From Lunularia cruciata (taxonomy: Eukaryota; Streptophyta; Marchantiopsida; Lunulariales; Lunulariaceae): a DNA stretch of 64,000 nt. The stretch covers positions 12,653,001 through 12,717,000 of the forward strand of contig OX419758.1 in assembly GCA_948567375.1 (NCBI GenBank), written 5' to 3'. This document shows, one piece after another, positions 1 through 8,441 of this stretch (position 1 is the stretch's first letter; each line of letters starts with the position of its first letter). The position numbers and the translations under genes are program-made. The notes beneath the pieces were generated by a model. The model saw only the letters and a program-made list of their open reading frames with translations, had not been told where the DNA came from and searched no databases.

Positions 1-2118
1 AGTTTTTATCGACGGTTCATCCACTATTATGCTCACGTGGCTGCACCATTGACTGACCTCTTGGGAAAGAACTCGAGCTTCCAGTGGACCACCAAGCATG
101 AAGAAGCATTCCAGAAGTTAAAGCATATGGTGTCTTCAAGACCTATTCTTCAACCATATGATCCTCAACTACCTTGTGTGGTTGATTTTGATGCTTCTAA
201 CTTTGCAATTGGAGCTGTGTTGCAACAAGAATTTCTAGATGGACTACATCCAATTGCCTTTGTGTCTTGCCGACTAAATACAGCGGAAAGAAATTACTCT
301 GCTCGGGATCGGGAACAACTTGCAATGGTATATGCCACCAAGGTATGGAGGCATTATCTCTTGGGGAAACAAGTGATCATGCGAACTGATCACAAGCCAT
401 TGTTGCAGACCTTACACCTAGAGCACATGAAGAGTCGACATCATCGATGGGAAGAGCAACTCCAATTGTTCGACATCAAACTTGAGTACAAACCAGGTTG
501 GTTCCATGTCATCCCTGATGCTCTATCACGACGACCTGATTTGAAGTCTCTTCCTCTCATCACGGCAGCAATTACAACGGTGTCAATTGATCCCAAGATT
601 CATAACGAGTTTCGGTTAGCCCTACAGCAAGATCCCTTCTTCCAAATGGTACACGGTCGTCTAACAGTACGCGACAAGGAGTACAACACCTTCTCCTTCA
701 AGGAAGGCCTTTTATTCCATGCAGACCAGATCTATGTTCCAACCAAAGGTGATCTTCGACTTGTGCGCCTTCAAGAAGCCCATGATTTACCAATAGCTGG
801 TCACATGGGAGTGGACAAGACCTTGGGCACCCTCCAACGCCAATGGTGGTGGCCCAACATGACACGAGATGTTCGAGACTTTGTCCGATCATGTGAGAGT
901 TGCCAACGGAACAAGGCCAACAACCAGAAGCCGAGTGGACTCCTTCAACCACTCGCCATTCCATCCGCTCGATGGGAGCATGTGAGCTTGGATCTCATCA
1001 CATCCTTGCCAAAGACAAAACAAGGACACACGGCAATTGTGGTGTTTGTGGATAAGCTTAGTAAGCAAATCCACTTGGCACCAACCTGTGATACCGTGGA
1101 TGCTCCAACCTTAGCACAAATCTACTTCGACAATGTCTTCAAGCATCATGGGATGCCACGTGTACTCATCTCCGACCGTGATCCTCGATTTACCGGGAAG
1201 TTTTGGCAAGCACTCTTCCAGATACTCGGCACCAAGCTTGCTTTGTCCACGGCCTATCATCCTCAAACTGATGGACAAACCGAACGCGCCAATCGAACAT
1301 TGGAGGATATGTTGCGGGCCTTTGTCAATGTCCACCATACCAACTGGGATGAATGTCTTGCAGCTGCAGAATTTGCCTACAACAATTCCAAACAGGCAAG
1401 CACTGGATTTTCTCCCTTCTTTCTCAATTTTGGCCAAGATCCGCTTGTTCCAGATTCTCTTCTTGCTCCCCCTCCCTCTCAGGTTCCTCATACTTCTACA
1501 TTCTTGACCACTATATCCCAATCTCTCCAACAAGCCAAATCTCACCTCCTTGTTGCTCAGAATCGCCAAAAACAATATGCAGACCATCATCGTCGTGATC
1601 TCACCTTTGAAGTTGGTGATAAAGTCATGCTATCCTCTAGTAACCTCCCTCTCCCACTTGATACCCAAGTTCGTAAACTTGCTCCTAATTGGATAGGACC
1701 CTTTGATATCACTCACATTATCTCTCCTGTTGCTTATCGTCTTGCCTTACCTTGTCACATGCGTATCCATCCTGTCTTTCATATTTCCAAGTTGAAACCC
1801 TTTGTTCCTAACCCTTCTTCCTTTTCCTCTCGAGTCCAACCTCCCCCTCTTCCTGTCCCTATCAATGATCATGAGGAGTACAAAGTTGACCGTATCCTTG
1901 CGCGTCGCCATATTCAACGAGGCCGTCACCAACATACGGAGTACAAGGTCCTTTGGAAAGGGTATCCCCTTCATGATGCTACATGGGAACCTCTTTCTCA
2001 CCTCCAGAATGCACAGATGGCCATCAAGGAATTCGAAGCTTCACTGGCGACGAGGACGTCACCAACTAGCGGCGGGGGAATATGTAACAATATGGAGTTT
2101 AGTGACGAAGTTAGTTGA
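1..2118 (+). CDS. Pol polyprotein, C-terminal part (RT end, RNase H, integrase, chromodomain), 5' truncated by window
   Basis: Copies element RNA into DNA and inserts it. The frame is open from base 1, so the GTG at 37 is not a real start. Seen in order: end of the RT connection region (AAPLTDLLGK), RNase H with the FDAS aspartate codon near 190, its glutamate in REQLA and the aspartate in RTDHKPLL, then an integrase HHCC finger (GH, then CESC near 890-905). The integrase core has D at 991, D at 1174 and E at 1282 (D-D-35-E), followed by a GPF-type motif (NWIGPFDI) and a chromodomain (about 1873-2040, with VDRIL and YKVLWKGY). The chromodomain is known in this clade to steer integration to heterochromatin. 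No internal stop is present, so this copy may be young. The last codons overlap the polypurine tract and LTR. Confidence 0.93.
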   Translation, partial: SFYRRFIHYYAHVAAPLTDLLGKNSSFQWTTKHEEAFQKLKHMVSSRPILQPYDPQLPCVVDFDASNFAIGAVLQQEFLDGLHPIAFVSCRLNTAERNYSARDREQLAMVYATKVWRHYLLGKQVIMRTDHKPLLQTLHLEHMKSRHHRWEEQLQLFDIKLEYKPGWFHVIPDALSRRPDLKSLPLITAAITTVSIDPKIHNEFRLALQQDPFFQMVHGRLTVRDKEYNTFSFKEGLLFHADQIYVPTKGDLRLVRLQEAHDLPIAGHMGVDKTLGTLQRQWWWPNMTRDVRDFVRSCESCQRNKANNQKPSGLLQPLAIPSARWEHVSLDLITSLPKTKQGHTAIVVFVDKLSKQIHLAPTCDTVDAPTLAQIYFDNVFKHHGMPRVLISDRDPRFTGKFWQALFQILGTKLALSTAYHPQTDGQTERANRTLEDMLRAFVNVHHTNWDECLAAAEFAYNNSKQASTGFSPFFLNFGQDPLVPDSLLAPPPSQVPHTSTFLTTISQSLQQAKSHLLVAQNRQKQYADHHRRDLTFEVGDKVMLSSSNLPLPLDTQVRKLAPNWIGPFDITHIISPVAYRLALPCHMRIHPVFHISKLKPFVPNPSSFSSRVQPPPLPVPINDHEEYKVDRILARRHIQRGRHQHTEYKVLWKGYPLHDATWEPLSHLQNAQMAIKEFEASLATRTSPTSGGGICNNMEFSDEVS
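2067..2082 (+). other. Polypurine tract of CHR
   Basis: AGCGGCGGGGGAATA lies directly before TGTAACAATA, the 3' LTR start. A purine run abutting a TG is the expected plus-strand primer site. It overlaps the end of the pol reading frame. Confidence 0.75.
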
Positions 2119-2173
2119 GCTTACGAAGTAGAGAATAAGACAAAATAGCCTAGAATATTCTAGAAGCATCTAA

Positions 2174-2373
2174 GAAGCTTCTTAGGAAGCTTCCTAACTA
2201 GTTAACTTGCGCCCTAAGCAGGTAGCTTCTAGAATAAGCTTCTAGAAGCTTCTAACTAGCTTAGCTTGCACGCCAAGTAGGCGGCTTCTAGAAGGAAGCT
2301 TCTTGAGAAGCTTCCTAGTTAACTTGGCTTGCACTCCAAGAAAGCGGCTCAAGGAAGCTTCTTGAGAAGCTTC
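2174..2373 (+). promoter_or_regulatory. Cluster of seven GAAGCTTC palindromes, heat-shock-element-like
   Basis: GAAGCTTC occurs at 2174, 2187, 2245, 2295, 2307, 2354 and 2366. Pairs are joined by short spacers so that GAA and TTC blocks alternate, matching the nGAAnnTTCn pattern of heat-shock elements. The cluster ends about 20 bp before the TATA box. That it binds heat-shock factors is inference; heat-driven LTRs with such sites are known in plants (ONSEN-type, a different superfamily). Confidence 0.6.
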
Positions 2374-2392
2374 AAGGGACTTGTATGATACC

Positions 2393-2400
2393 TATAAATA
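2393..2400 (+). promoter_or_regulatory. TATA box of the CHR LTR
   Basis: TATAAATA in the context CCTATAAATACC, downstream of the palindrome cluster and about 110 bp before the LTR end. This suits U3/R placement. Confidence 0.7.
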
Positions 2401-2504
2401 CCAAGGCCGAAGCTCATGCTAGGCATTCGGAGTTTTCCCTCATTCAAGTGTCCCAATGTGAATTTCCATTCTCCTATTTCTCTCCTCAGTTTCGGTCTTT
2501 TACA

Positions 2505-3549
2505 AGCCTGTATCTCAGGTCCCAGTGAGGGAGGAGATTGACTCTGAGTTGGAGTTCGACACAGGAGCTGATTCAGTTGAGAGTGCACTTGGTGTGTCCG
2601 CACCGTTGTTGTGGGACATGGATGAGATTTATGGGGCCTCCAAAGGCCCTAGGCGTTACTCTGGTACAGTGGGTACCATTGAGTTGGATGACTTCATCCA
2701 GGAGTTCGATAGTTGGTGTGATCTGCAGCAGATGCGGAACCCGACTTTGTTCACACCCTTCATGGCATGGAAGGGGTTGTTTCAGCACTTGGAGGGTCCA
2801 CCGATGGACGACTACCATGAGTTCACGAGAGCTCATTTGGAGGAGATTGAGTTATGGAGACAGTATTGGTCTCCTCACTATATCTCCATCACTTCAGGCT
2901 CGGTGTCCAGGAGTAGATCGGCTGTACCTACGAGTTCTAGCTCGAGTAGTGTGGGTGGAGCTAGTGGAGGTGCACTAGCTGGAGATAGTGCTACTACGAG
3001 TGGAGGTACCGCTGCATGAGGTGGTGTGGTACTGGGGTTTAACCCCATGGTGGAGTTCTTCCTATGTTTGAGGCAGAACTACCAAGGAGTGCGGACTGAC
3101 AAGCTGAGGAGCTTGCAGGAGTTCCAGCGGAAGGCTAGAGAGAGCCTACGCGAGGCATACACTCGCATGAGGCGGCTGATCAGTTTCACTCAGGGAGTTA
3201 CTGAGGCCCAGGCAGTCCAGTTTTGGTATGGGATACTGGACAGGGAGTTGCGACGTAGAGTTCGTGATGCTACGTTGTTGCAGGCTACTTTGCCTACTTT
3301 GGCAGTAGTCTTTGGTTTGGCTGAGCGTATTGAGCTCAACATGGTGGAGGAGAGAGTGGTGACAGCTGGATTTGGTAGAGAGACCTCATCCACGGTTGTG
3401 ACTTCTTCTAGAGTGCAGCAGAGTGCACCATGCCCAGTTGGTTTTCGAGGACAAGGTGTACAGCCCAGATCCTATGGAGCGAGTGGAGGGCCTAGTGGAG
3501 TTAGACCCTTACCCTCATTTTCGGGTCAGTAGCAGCCAGTGAGTGGTGG
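2505..3549 (+). pseudogene. M1 Gag (capsid-like part)
   Basis: Structural protein that would package element RNA. Frame 2 opens inside gag; the true start is missing because CHR is inserted there (M3 shows the start at 44618, beginning MEFFGD). The N-terminal part has the stretch APLLWDMDEIYG. The later part resembles a Retrotrans_gag domain (SLREAYTRMRRLI, VQFWYGILDREL). In-frame stops lie at 3017 (TGA) and 3530 (TAG). At the second, M1 reads CAG TAG CAG where M3 reads CAA CAA CTA, so a lost glutamine is likely. A serine/glycine-rich linker (about 2925-3015) separates the two parts. Confidence 0.82.
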
Positions 3550-3556
3550 TGTTGCT

Positions 3557-3691
3557 TGTTGGACTTGTGGTGGACCTCACCATAGGAGAGAGTGTACTCA
3601 GGGCAGCGGACCTGATACCTCTGGTGCATCATAGCCAGCACAGAGGCAGTGTGAGCACTGCCACAGATTTGGTCACACTAGTGACCGGTGT
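3557..3691 (+). pseudogene. M1 Gag nucleocapsid: two zinc knuckles
   Basis: First knuckle at 3557-3595 reads CWTCGGPHHRREC, a CX2CX3HX4C variant common in plant gag proteins. The second, at 3650-3691, reads CEHCHRFGHTSDRC, a canonical CX2CX4HX4C. They would bind RNA during packaging. A TAG at 3632 lies between them where M2 has CAA. A Gly/Arg-rich tail follows (about 3740-3800), then a TAG at 3896 where M2 and M3 have CAA. Confidence 0.85.
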
Positions 3692-3955
3692 TTTGACCTA
3701 CACCCGGAGTTACGGAGTGGTAGGGCTGCTATGGCAGGTAGTAGAGGAGCTCCAGTTCATGGAGGACGAGGTGGTAGAGGTGGTGGTAGAGGATCTACAC
3801 CTAGTAGGGGTGCAGTACCTGCCCTTACTTCTGACACAGCTATGGCTACTCGGATTGAGCAATTGGAGCGGAGATTGGCTAGTATGGCTATTGCTTAGAG
3901 GAGATCAGATTCGGGTGCTGAGGCTTCCACCTCATATGCTGGTGATAGAGATGCT

Positions 3956-5180
3956 TTGGACTTCATGTGCGGAGCAGCACAGGTGGATGCATCTGCAATA
4001 GTGACTAGGAGTGCAGTACGTGCTCTAGAGCCTAGAGGAGCATCAGTGGAGTTGGACCCACAGAGAGGAGAGGTTGGGAGACAGGTCAGACTTCCCCAAT
4101 CTTTCACGCTATCTGAGGCATTGCAGACGACATCCATGGTTCCTAGACGTCCCAGTGCAGGTGTGGTAGGTGGTGATGGAGTACCTGATGGAGTACCTGC
4201 TAGTCAGCCACCTGCTACTACACAGACTGAGTCTAGCATGATGTTGGGGGCGGCTCAGCTGATTATGCGGCATCCTTTATTTTCAGCCAGTGACATGTTT
4301 ACATTGGGAGTGGACCCAGCCCCAGTGTTCCGGTTGGCTGCCACGTTGTGTGAGAGTAGGGATGGTGCAGTTCCTACTACTAGAGCAGAGGTGGTTGGTA
4401 GTGGAGCTGACTTGGTTGAGGAGCATGGGATCCGTTCAGCGACCAGTGGTTTATGGCAAGCAGCAGCGGCTAGACTGGAGGAGTTGCCAGCTAGACCGGC
4501 CTTTGAGAGAGCGCGGTTTACACCTGGTGTTTTCCTATTGGATAACCAGAGGGGGATCTTTCGTTTGGTAGGACCTTCAGGGAAGGTCTATACACCACAG
4601 AGAGTCTTGTTAGACTCTGGTGCGCAGCCCCTTATGTTGGGGAAGGCTGCAATTGTTGGTCTGGAGTTACGGAAGACCGATGTGGAGAGGTGTCCATTTC
4701 ATCCAGACATCTCTTGGTGGTGGTTCGACATAGTACATCACACGTGGAGAGCTTGTTGTCCAGGTTCAGCCTGGTCATCCAACTGATAGCTCGGTGGTGA
4801 GAGCTCAGGCTATCGCGACGATAGCTGAGTCCTATGATGTGCTAGTTGGGGGAGCAGTGTTATATCCTATGGGTTTCAGTATTGACTATTGGGAAGAGAC
4901 AGCCTCTTATAGACCTGGTTGGCAATCTGGTGAGGGACGGGTATGTCGTCTACCAGTACGTTTCAGTAGTGGCAGTCTTGGCTCACTACAGTCCGGGACC
5001 ATGGCAGCATCAGTTTTGGCTTTCAGCGGTGCAGTCACTTGGCCTGGTGACTTGTTGGAGGGGAACGCCCATGCAGAGGATACTCCAGTACCAGAGGAGA
5101 TCACTCGGCTATGGAGTACGAGTGGGATTGTTCCATCCACCTTGGATGTTCCATTGTGGAGTTCAGAGGAGGCATTGTAG
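3956..5180 (+). pseudogene. M1 aspartic protease region
   Basis: Retropepsin-like protease that would process the polyprotein. The active-site triad DSG is at 4613-4621 in RVLLDSGAQPLML, and a flap/second-half motif (YDVLVGGAVLYPMG) lies at about 4833-4875. The two halves are in different frames. Relative to M2, M1 lacks 2 bp at about 4701, which shifts frame 2 to frame 3. A TAG at 4731 matches CAA in M2 and a TAG at 5178 matches CAG in M2. Upstream (3956-4500) is a linker of unknown role. In M2 the DSG glycine codon has become AGT, so its protease is also dead. Confidence 0.8.
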
Positions 5181-5195
5181 CAGCATGCAGATCAG

Positions 5196-6300
5196 TTGGT
5201 GCAGCAGGCTTGGAGTGGAGCCTTTGTACCATCAGGGGATGAGTGTGAGGATGAGCCTCCAGAGGCGATTGCTTTGACACCTCTGGATACCACACTCATT
5301 GCTTGGCAATATCCAGTAGAGGGGATATGTCTATTGGAGTTGTTTGGTGGGATCAGCACCGGACTAGCTGCGGTGTTACAGGGGGGTATCCGAGTACAGA
5401 GGTACTTGTATGTAGAGAGAGATGAGACTGCTAGGCGAGTCTGTCTACATCATGTGGCACACTTGGCCTATCGGTATCCGGAGTTATTACCGATATCAGC
5501 AGTCAGAGGTTACTAAAAGGCCTTACCAGGAGACATTTCCTTACTAGGGGCGCATGACCTAGAGAGACATGGGCCTGTTCACTTGGTGATTTCTGGATGG
5601 CCATGTCAGGGACATACACGTGCGGGCCGCGGTTTGGGTCTTTAGGATCCTCGTTCTGGTGTGTTTTGGGAGATGTTACGGATACTACGACATCTCCAGG
5701 TTCATCAGTCTGTTTCTCCAGCTTACCTTTTGGAGAACGTTCCATTGATGGGTGATTCTCGCACTAGAGTGGTGGCGAGTACACATTAGGTCCATTCTTG
5801 GATGGGACCTGCTGTATTGTTAGATGCAGCCAGAGTGGGATCACGGGCACATTGTCTTTGTCTTTGGTGGACGAACCTTTTACCCAGAGAGGTTCTACAG
5901 CGTAGTTATGATGGGATTCAGCGACTAGACCACATTCTTGTTGATGATATCTTGGATGCTGGACGTCAGTCTCAGACAGTGGTAGTGGCTGATAGGTCAC
6001 CTATAGCAGTGGTGAACCTAGTTGGACAGCCTAGAGCTGCATTTCCCACACTCATGAGTTTCCCAGGCTCTCATGCTTTTTGAGAGGGAGGAACTGGACT
6101 TGTTTGGGACTCACAGTTACAGCAATTGGTGGAGCCCAATGCTGATGAGAGAGAGCGGGCGATGGGTTTTCACACCGGTATTACCGCTGTTCCAGCAGTG
6201 TCAGAGGCATCTAGGCGTCAGGCGTTAGGTCAGGCTATGGACCTGAACTATTTGACCTGGATTGTGAGCCTTGGTTTGGCAGAGCAGCGTAGGATGCGCT
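5196..6300 (+). pseudogene. M1 C5 cytosine DNA methyltransferase domain, between protease and RT
   Basis: Predicted to transfer methyl from S-adenosylmethionine to cytosine C5. Motif I (LLELFGGISTG) is at 5331-5363 and motif II, with its acidic residue (YVERDE), at 5409-5426. Motif IV is GWPCQGHTRAGRGLGL, with the catalytic Cys codon at 5604. Motif VI (LLENVP) is at 5727-5744, motif VIII (RAHCLCLWWTN) at 5844-5876, and motifs IX/X (DERERAMGF; RRQALGQAMDLNYLTW) at about 6144-6265, after a ~95-residue target-recognition stretch. Motifs run in canonical order, so this is not the permuted plant DRM type. Motif I resembles DNMT3, while PCQ resembles DNMT1 and bacterial enzymes; the subfamily is unresolved. 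Stops at 5514, 5643, 5787 and 6081 kill this copy. The same frame leads into RT, so the domain was part of Pol. Confidence 0.9.
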
Positions 6301-6749
6301 TGATAGGCATCACCACTCGGACACTTGTGAGCCCTGTGCCGATCGAGACGATTCAGGCACATGCTGGGGGCGATGGACCAAGTGGACATGGTATTCTTGG
6401 GACACATCCAGTAGCTACTAGGGAGAGTGGTCTACTTGGAGTCCATCCAGGTGAGCGTGGGCTACTTGGATTACACCCTTGGTCCACATGGGATGCAGCC
6501 AGAGGACGTGTGGAGCTTGCAGCCAGAGTGGAGGGAGTTTTTCACACAGAGGTTGGGACCTCTAGTGGTTGGGAGCATGACACTATTGCTCCCAAGGGCC
6601 TAGTGTAGCAGCCAGTTAGTACGTCTTCCACTCCTACTACAGTTACAGAGGATACTTGGGAGCCAGATCTTGGACCCAAGCTTATTGGAGAGGAAAGACG
6701 GAGGGTTTGGAGGTTCTCGAGGAGTCACACGAGTTGTTTTGCATTCAGT
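6301..6749 (+). pseudogene. M1 linker between methyltransferase and RT
   Basis: In frame with both neighbours. It holds short glycine/leucine repeats (HGILGTHP, SGLLGVHP, RGLLGLHP) at about 6387-6480 and no recognised domain. A TAG at 6606 is shared with M2. A Ser/Thr-rich stretch follows before the RT start at about 6750. Confidence 0.65.
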
Positions 6750-8441
6750 ATGAAGGATTTGGGTGCTCTGAAGGGACCTGGTATACGGATTGAGCTGACT
6801 AGCAACACACCTGTTTTCCGACGTCCTTATCGATATAGTGATATGGAGAGGACATTGATTCAGAGCCGGAGTAGTGACCTTTTTGAGGCTGGTTTGGTGG
6901 AGATTTCACATGGAGAGTATGCATCAGCAACAGTGATGCCAGCCAAGAAGGATATGCATGGCAACTATACAGATAGGCGGATGTGTGGAGATTACCGTCC
7001 TATCAACCGATCAACTAGGGCTGATTGGTATGCCATGCCTACACCGGAGGAGATTTTTGATGCGATTGGGCATGCAAAGGTCTTCAGTACTTTGGATCTT
7101 CGAGCGGGATATCATCAGTTGCCGATCAGGGAGGAGGATAAGTCCAAGACAGCATTTTGGGCTATTGATCCTCACGGCAAGGATGTGTTATATCAGTGGA
7201 GGTTCTTACCATTTGGGTTAAAGAACGCTCCAGCTGAGTTCCAGAGGGTCATGGATAGGATCCTAGCTGGATTGGATTTTGCTCGGTGCTATATTGATGA
7301 CATTTTGGTTTATAGCACTACTGTGGAGGAGCATGAGAGACAGTTGTTGGAGGTGTTTGAGAGGTTGAGATCTCATGGACTCAAATTACATCCTGGGAAG
7401 TGTAGGTTCTTCCATGAGCAGGTTGAGTATTTGGGTCACACTATCTACCCTGGAGGACTTGGTGTTCAGCAGACCAAGGTGGAGGCTATTGCACGTATTC
7501 CTCGGCCTACGGATGTGAGCAGAGTGCGAGCATTCCTTGGGTTGGCGAACTTCTATTGCCGCTATGTTAGAGGATTTAGTGCCATTGCCAAGGCCTTGAC
7601 GAAGCTGACCAAGCTTACACAGGAGTGGTGTTGGGGAGATGAGCATGAGAGAGCTTTTGTAGAGCTCAAGGAGAGGTTGACATCTGCTCCTATTTTGAGG
7701 AGACCGATCAGGGGACGACCATTTCAAGTTCACACTGATTGGAGTATGTTGGGGCTTGGAGCGGTGCTCACCCAACATGATGATGAGGAGAAGGAGTTTG
7801 TGGTGGCCTATGCTAGTCGCTCCAACAATTCAGCGGAGGCGAAGTATAGTTCATATGAGGGAGAGTGCTTGGCAGCAGTTTGGGCAGTAGCACATTTCCG
7901 ATGTTACCTATTTGGTAACCCCTTCACTCTCATCACTGATCATCAGCCGCTGAAGTGGTTGATGGAGTCCGACAAGCTTTCAGGGAAGCTTGCACGATGG
8001 GCTCTGATTTTACAAGAGTATGATTTCACGGTTGTTCACAGACCTGGAGTGGTGAACCGTGATGCAGATGGGTTGAGTAGAAACCCATGTCCCAGCCAGC
8101 ATGATCAGACCGGAGCACGTTGGCATGGTGAGACAGATGAGGAGATGGTGCCAGGTTGGCATGCATCGGCCTTTCTGTGTATATTTGCAGAGACTTTGGT
8201 GGTATCTCTCTCAGCGAATACAGGAGGAGTTATTGAGGTCACAGATCCAGAGAGTGAAGATATTGGTACAGTTCAGCAAGACATTCATGATGATGTCTTA
8301 GTGATGGACTATCTTCGCACTGGTGTTGTGGGTGGCACAGTTGGGGCCAAGGAGAGAGACCGTGTTCTTCAGCGAGCCAGACGGTTCAGATTGGAGGGTA
8401 GACACCTTTTGCGTGTATGGAGGATGGTAGAGTGCGAGTAG
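6609..8441 (+). CDS. M1 reverse transcriptase and RNase H (open segment of pol)
   Basis: Copies element RNA into DNA. The frame is open from 6609 to a premature TAG at 8439. RT begins near 6750 (IELTSNTPVFRRPYRYS) and shows VMPAKKD, the LDLRAGYHQLPI block, the FLPFGLKNAPAEFQ block and the catalytic YIDD at 7290-7301. RNase H shows VHTDWSMLGLGAVL (D at 7737), YSSYEGECLA and LITDHQPLKWL. These are Ty3/gypsy hallmarks. A 1-bp deletion (GGG in M2, GG here) at about 8419 throws the frame into the stop, and integrase continues in frame 2. Confidence 0.93.
   Translation, partial: QPVSTSSTPTTVTEDTWEPDLGPKLIGEERRRVWRFSRSHTSCFAFSMKDLGALKGPGIRIELTSNTPVFRRPYRYSDMERTLIQSRSSDLFEAGLVEISHGEYASATVMPAKKDMHGNYTDRRMCGDYRPINRSTRADWYAMPTPEEIFDAIGHAKVFSTLDLRAGYHQLPIREEDKSKTAFWAIDPHGKDVLYQWRFLPFGLKNAPAEFQRVMDRILAGLDFARCYIDDILVYSTTVEEHERQLLEVFERLRSHGLKLHPGKCRFFHEQVEYLGHTIYPGGLGVQQTKVEAIARIPRPTDVSRVRAFLGLANFYCRYVRGFSAIAKALTKLTKLTQEWCWGDEHERAFVELKERLTSAPILRRPIRGRPFQVHTDWSMLGLGAVLTQHDDEEKEFVVAYASRSNNSAEAKYSSYEGECLAAVWAVAHFRCYLFGNPFTLITDHQPLKWLMESDKLSGKLARWALILQEYDFTVVHRPGVVNRDADGLSRNPCPSQHDQTGARWHGETDEEMVPGWHASAFLCIFAETLVVSLSANTGGVIEVTDPESEDIGTVQQDIHDDVLVMDYLRTGVVGGTVGAKERDRVLQRARRFRLEGRHLLRVWRMVECE

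Larger units (their letters stand above)
1..2504 (+). mobile_element. CHR: 3' part of a chromodomain Ty3/gypsy retrotransposon
   Basis: The coding frame is open from the first base and encodes the end of reverse transcriptase, RNase H, integrase and a chromodomain, followed by a polypurine tract and a 3' LTR ending at about 2504. The next bases (AGCCTGTATCTCAG, from 2505) align with codons near position 25 of the M-family gag seen complete in M2 and M3. CHR therefore sits inside the gag of M1, and the missing M1 5' end should lie left of the window beyond CHR's 5' LTR. The expected 5-bp target duplication is AGCCT (2505-2509). Confidence 0.9.
2083..2504 (+). repeat. 3' LTR of CHR
   Basis: It begins TGTAACAATATGG after the polypurine tract and ends in ACA at 2504, where M1 gag homology resumes. 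Length is about 422 bp. It has a TATA box at 2393-2400 and a cluster of palindromes upstream of it. The left LTR is outside the window, so the limits rest on the TG/CA rule and the junction with M1. Confidence 0.8.

Noticed and set aside
5802-6083. Separate short gene inside the methyltransferase region
   Set aside because: Same frame as the flanking methyltransferase segments, bounded by TAG and TGA lesions; it is a piece of one domain.
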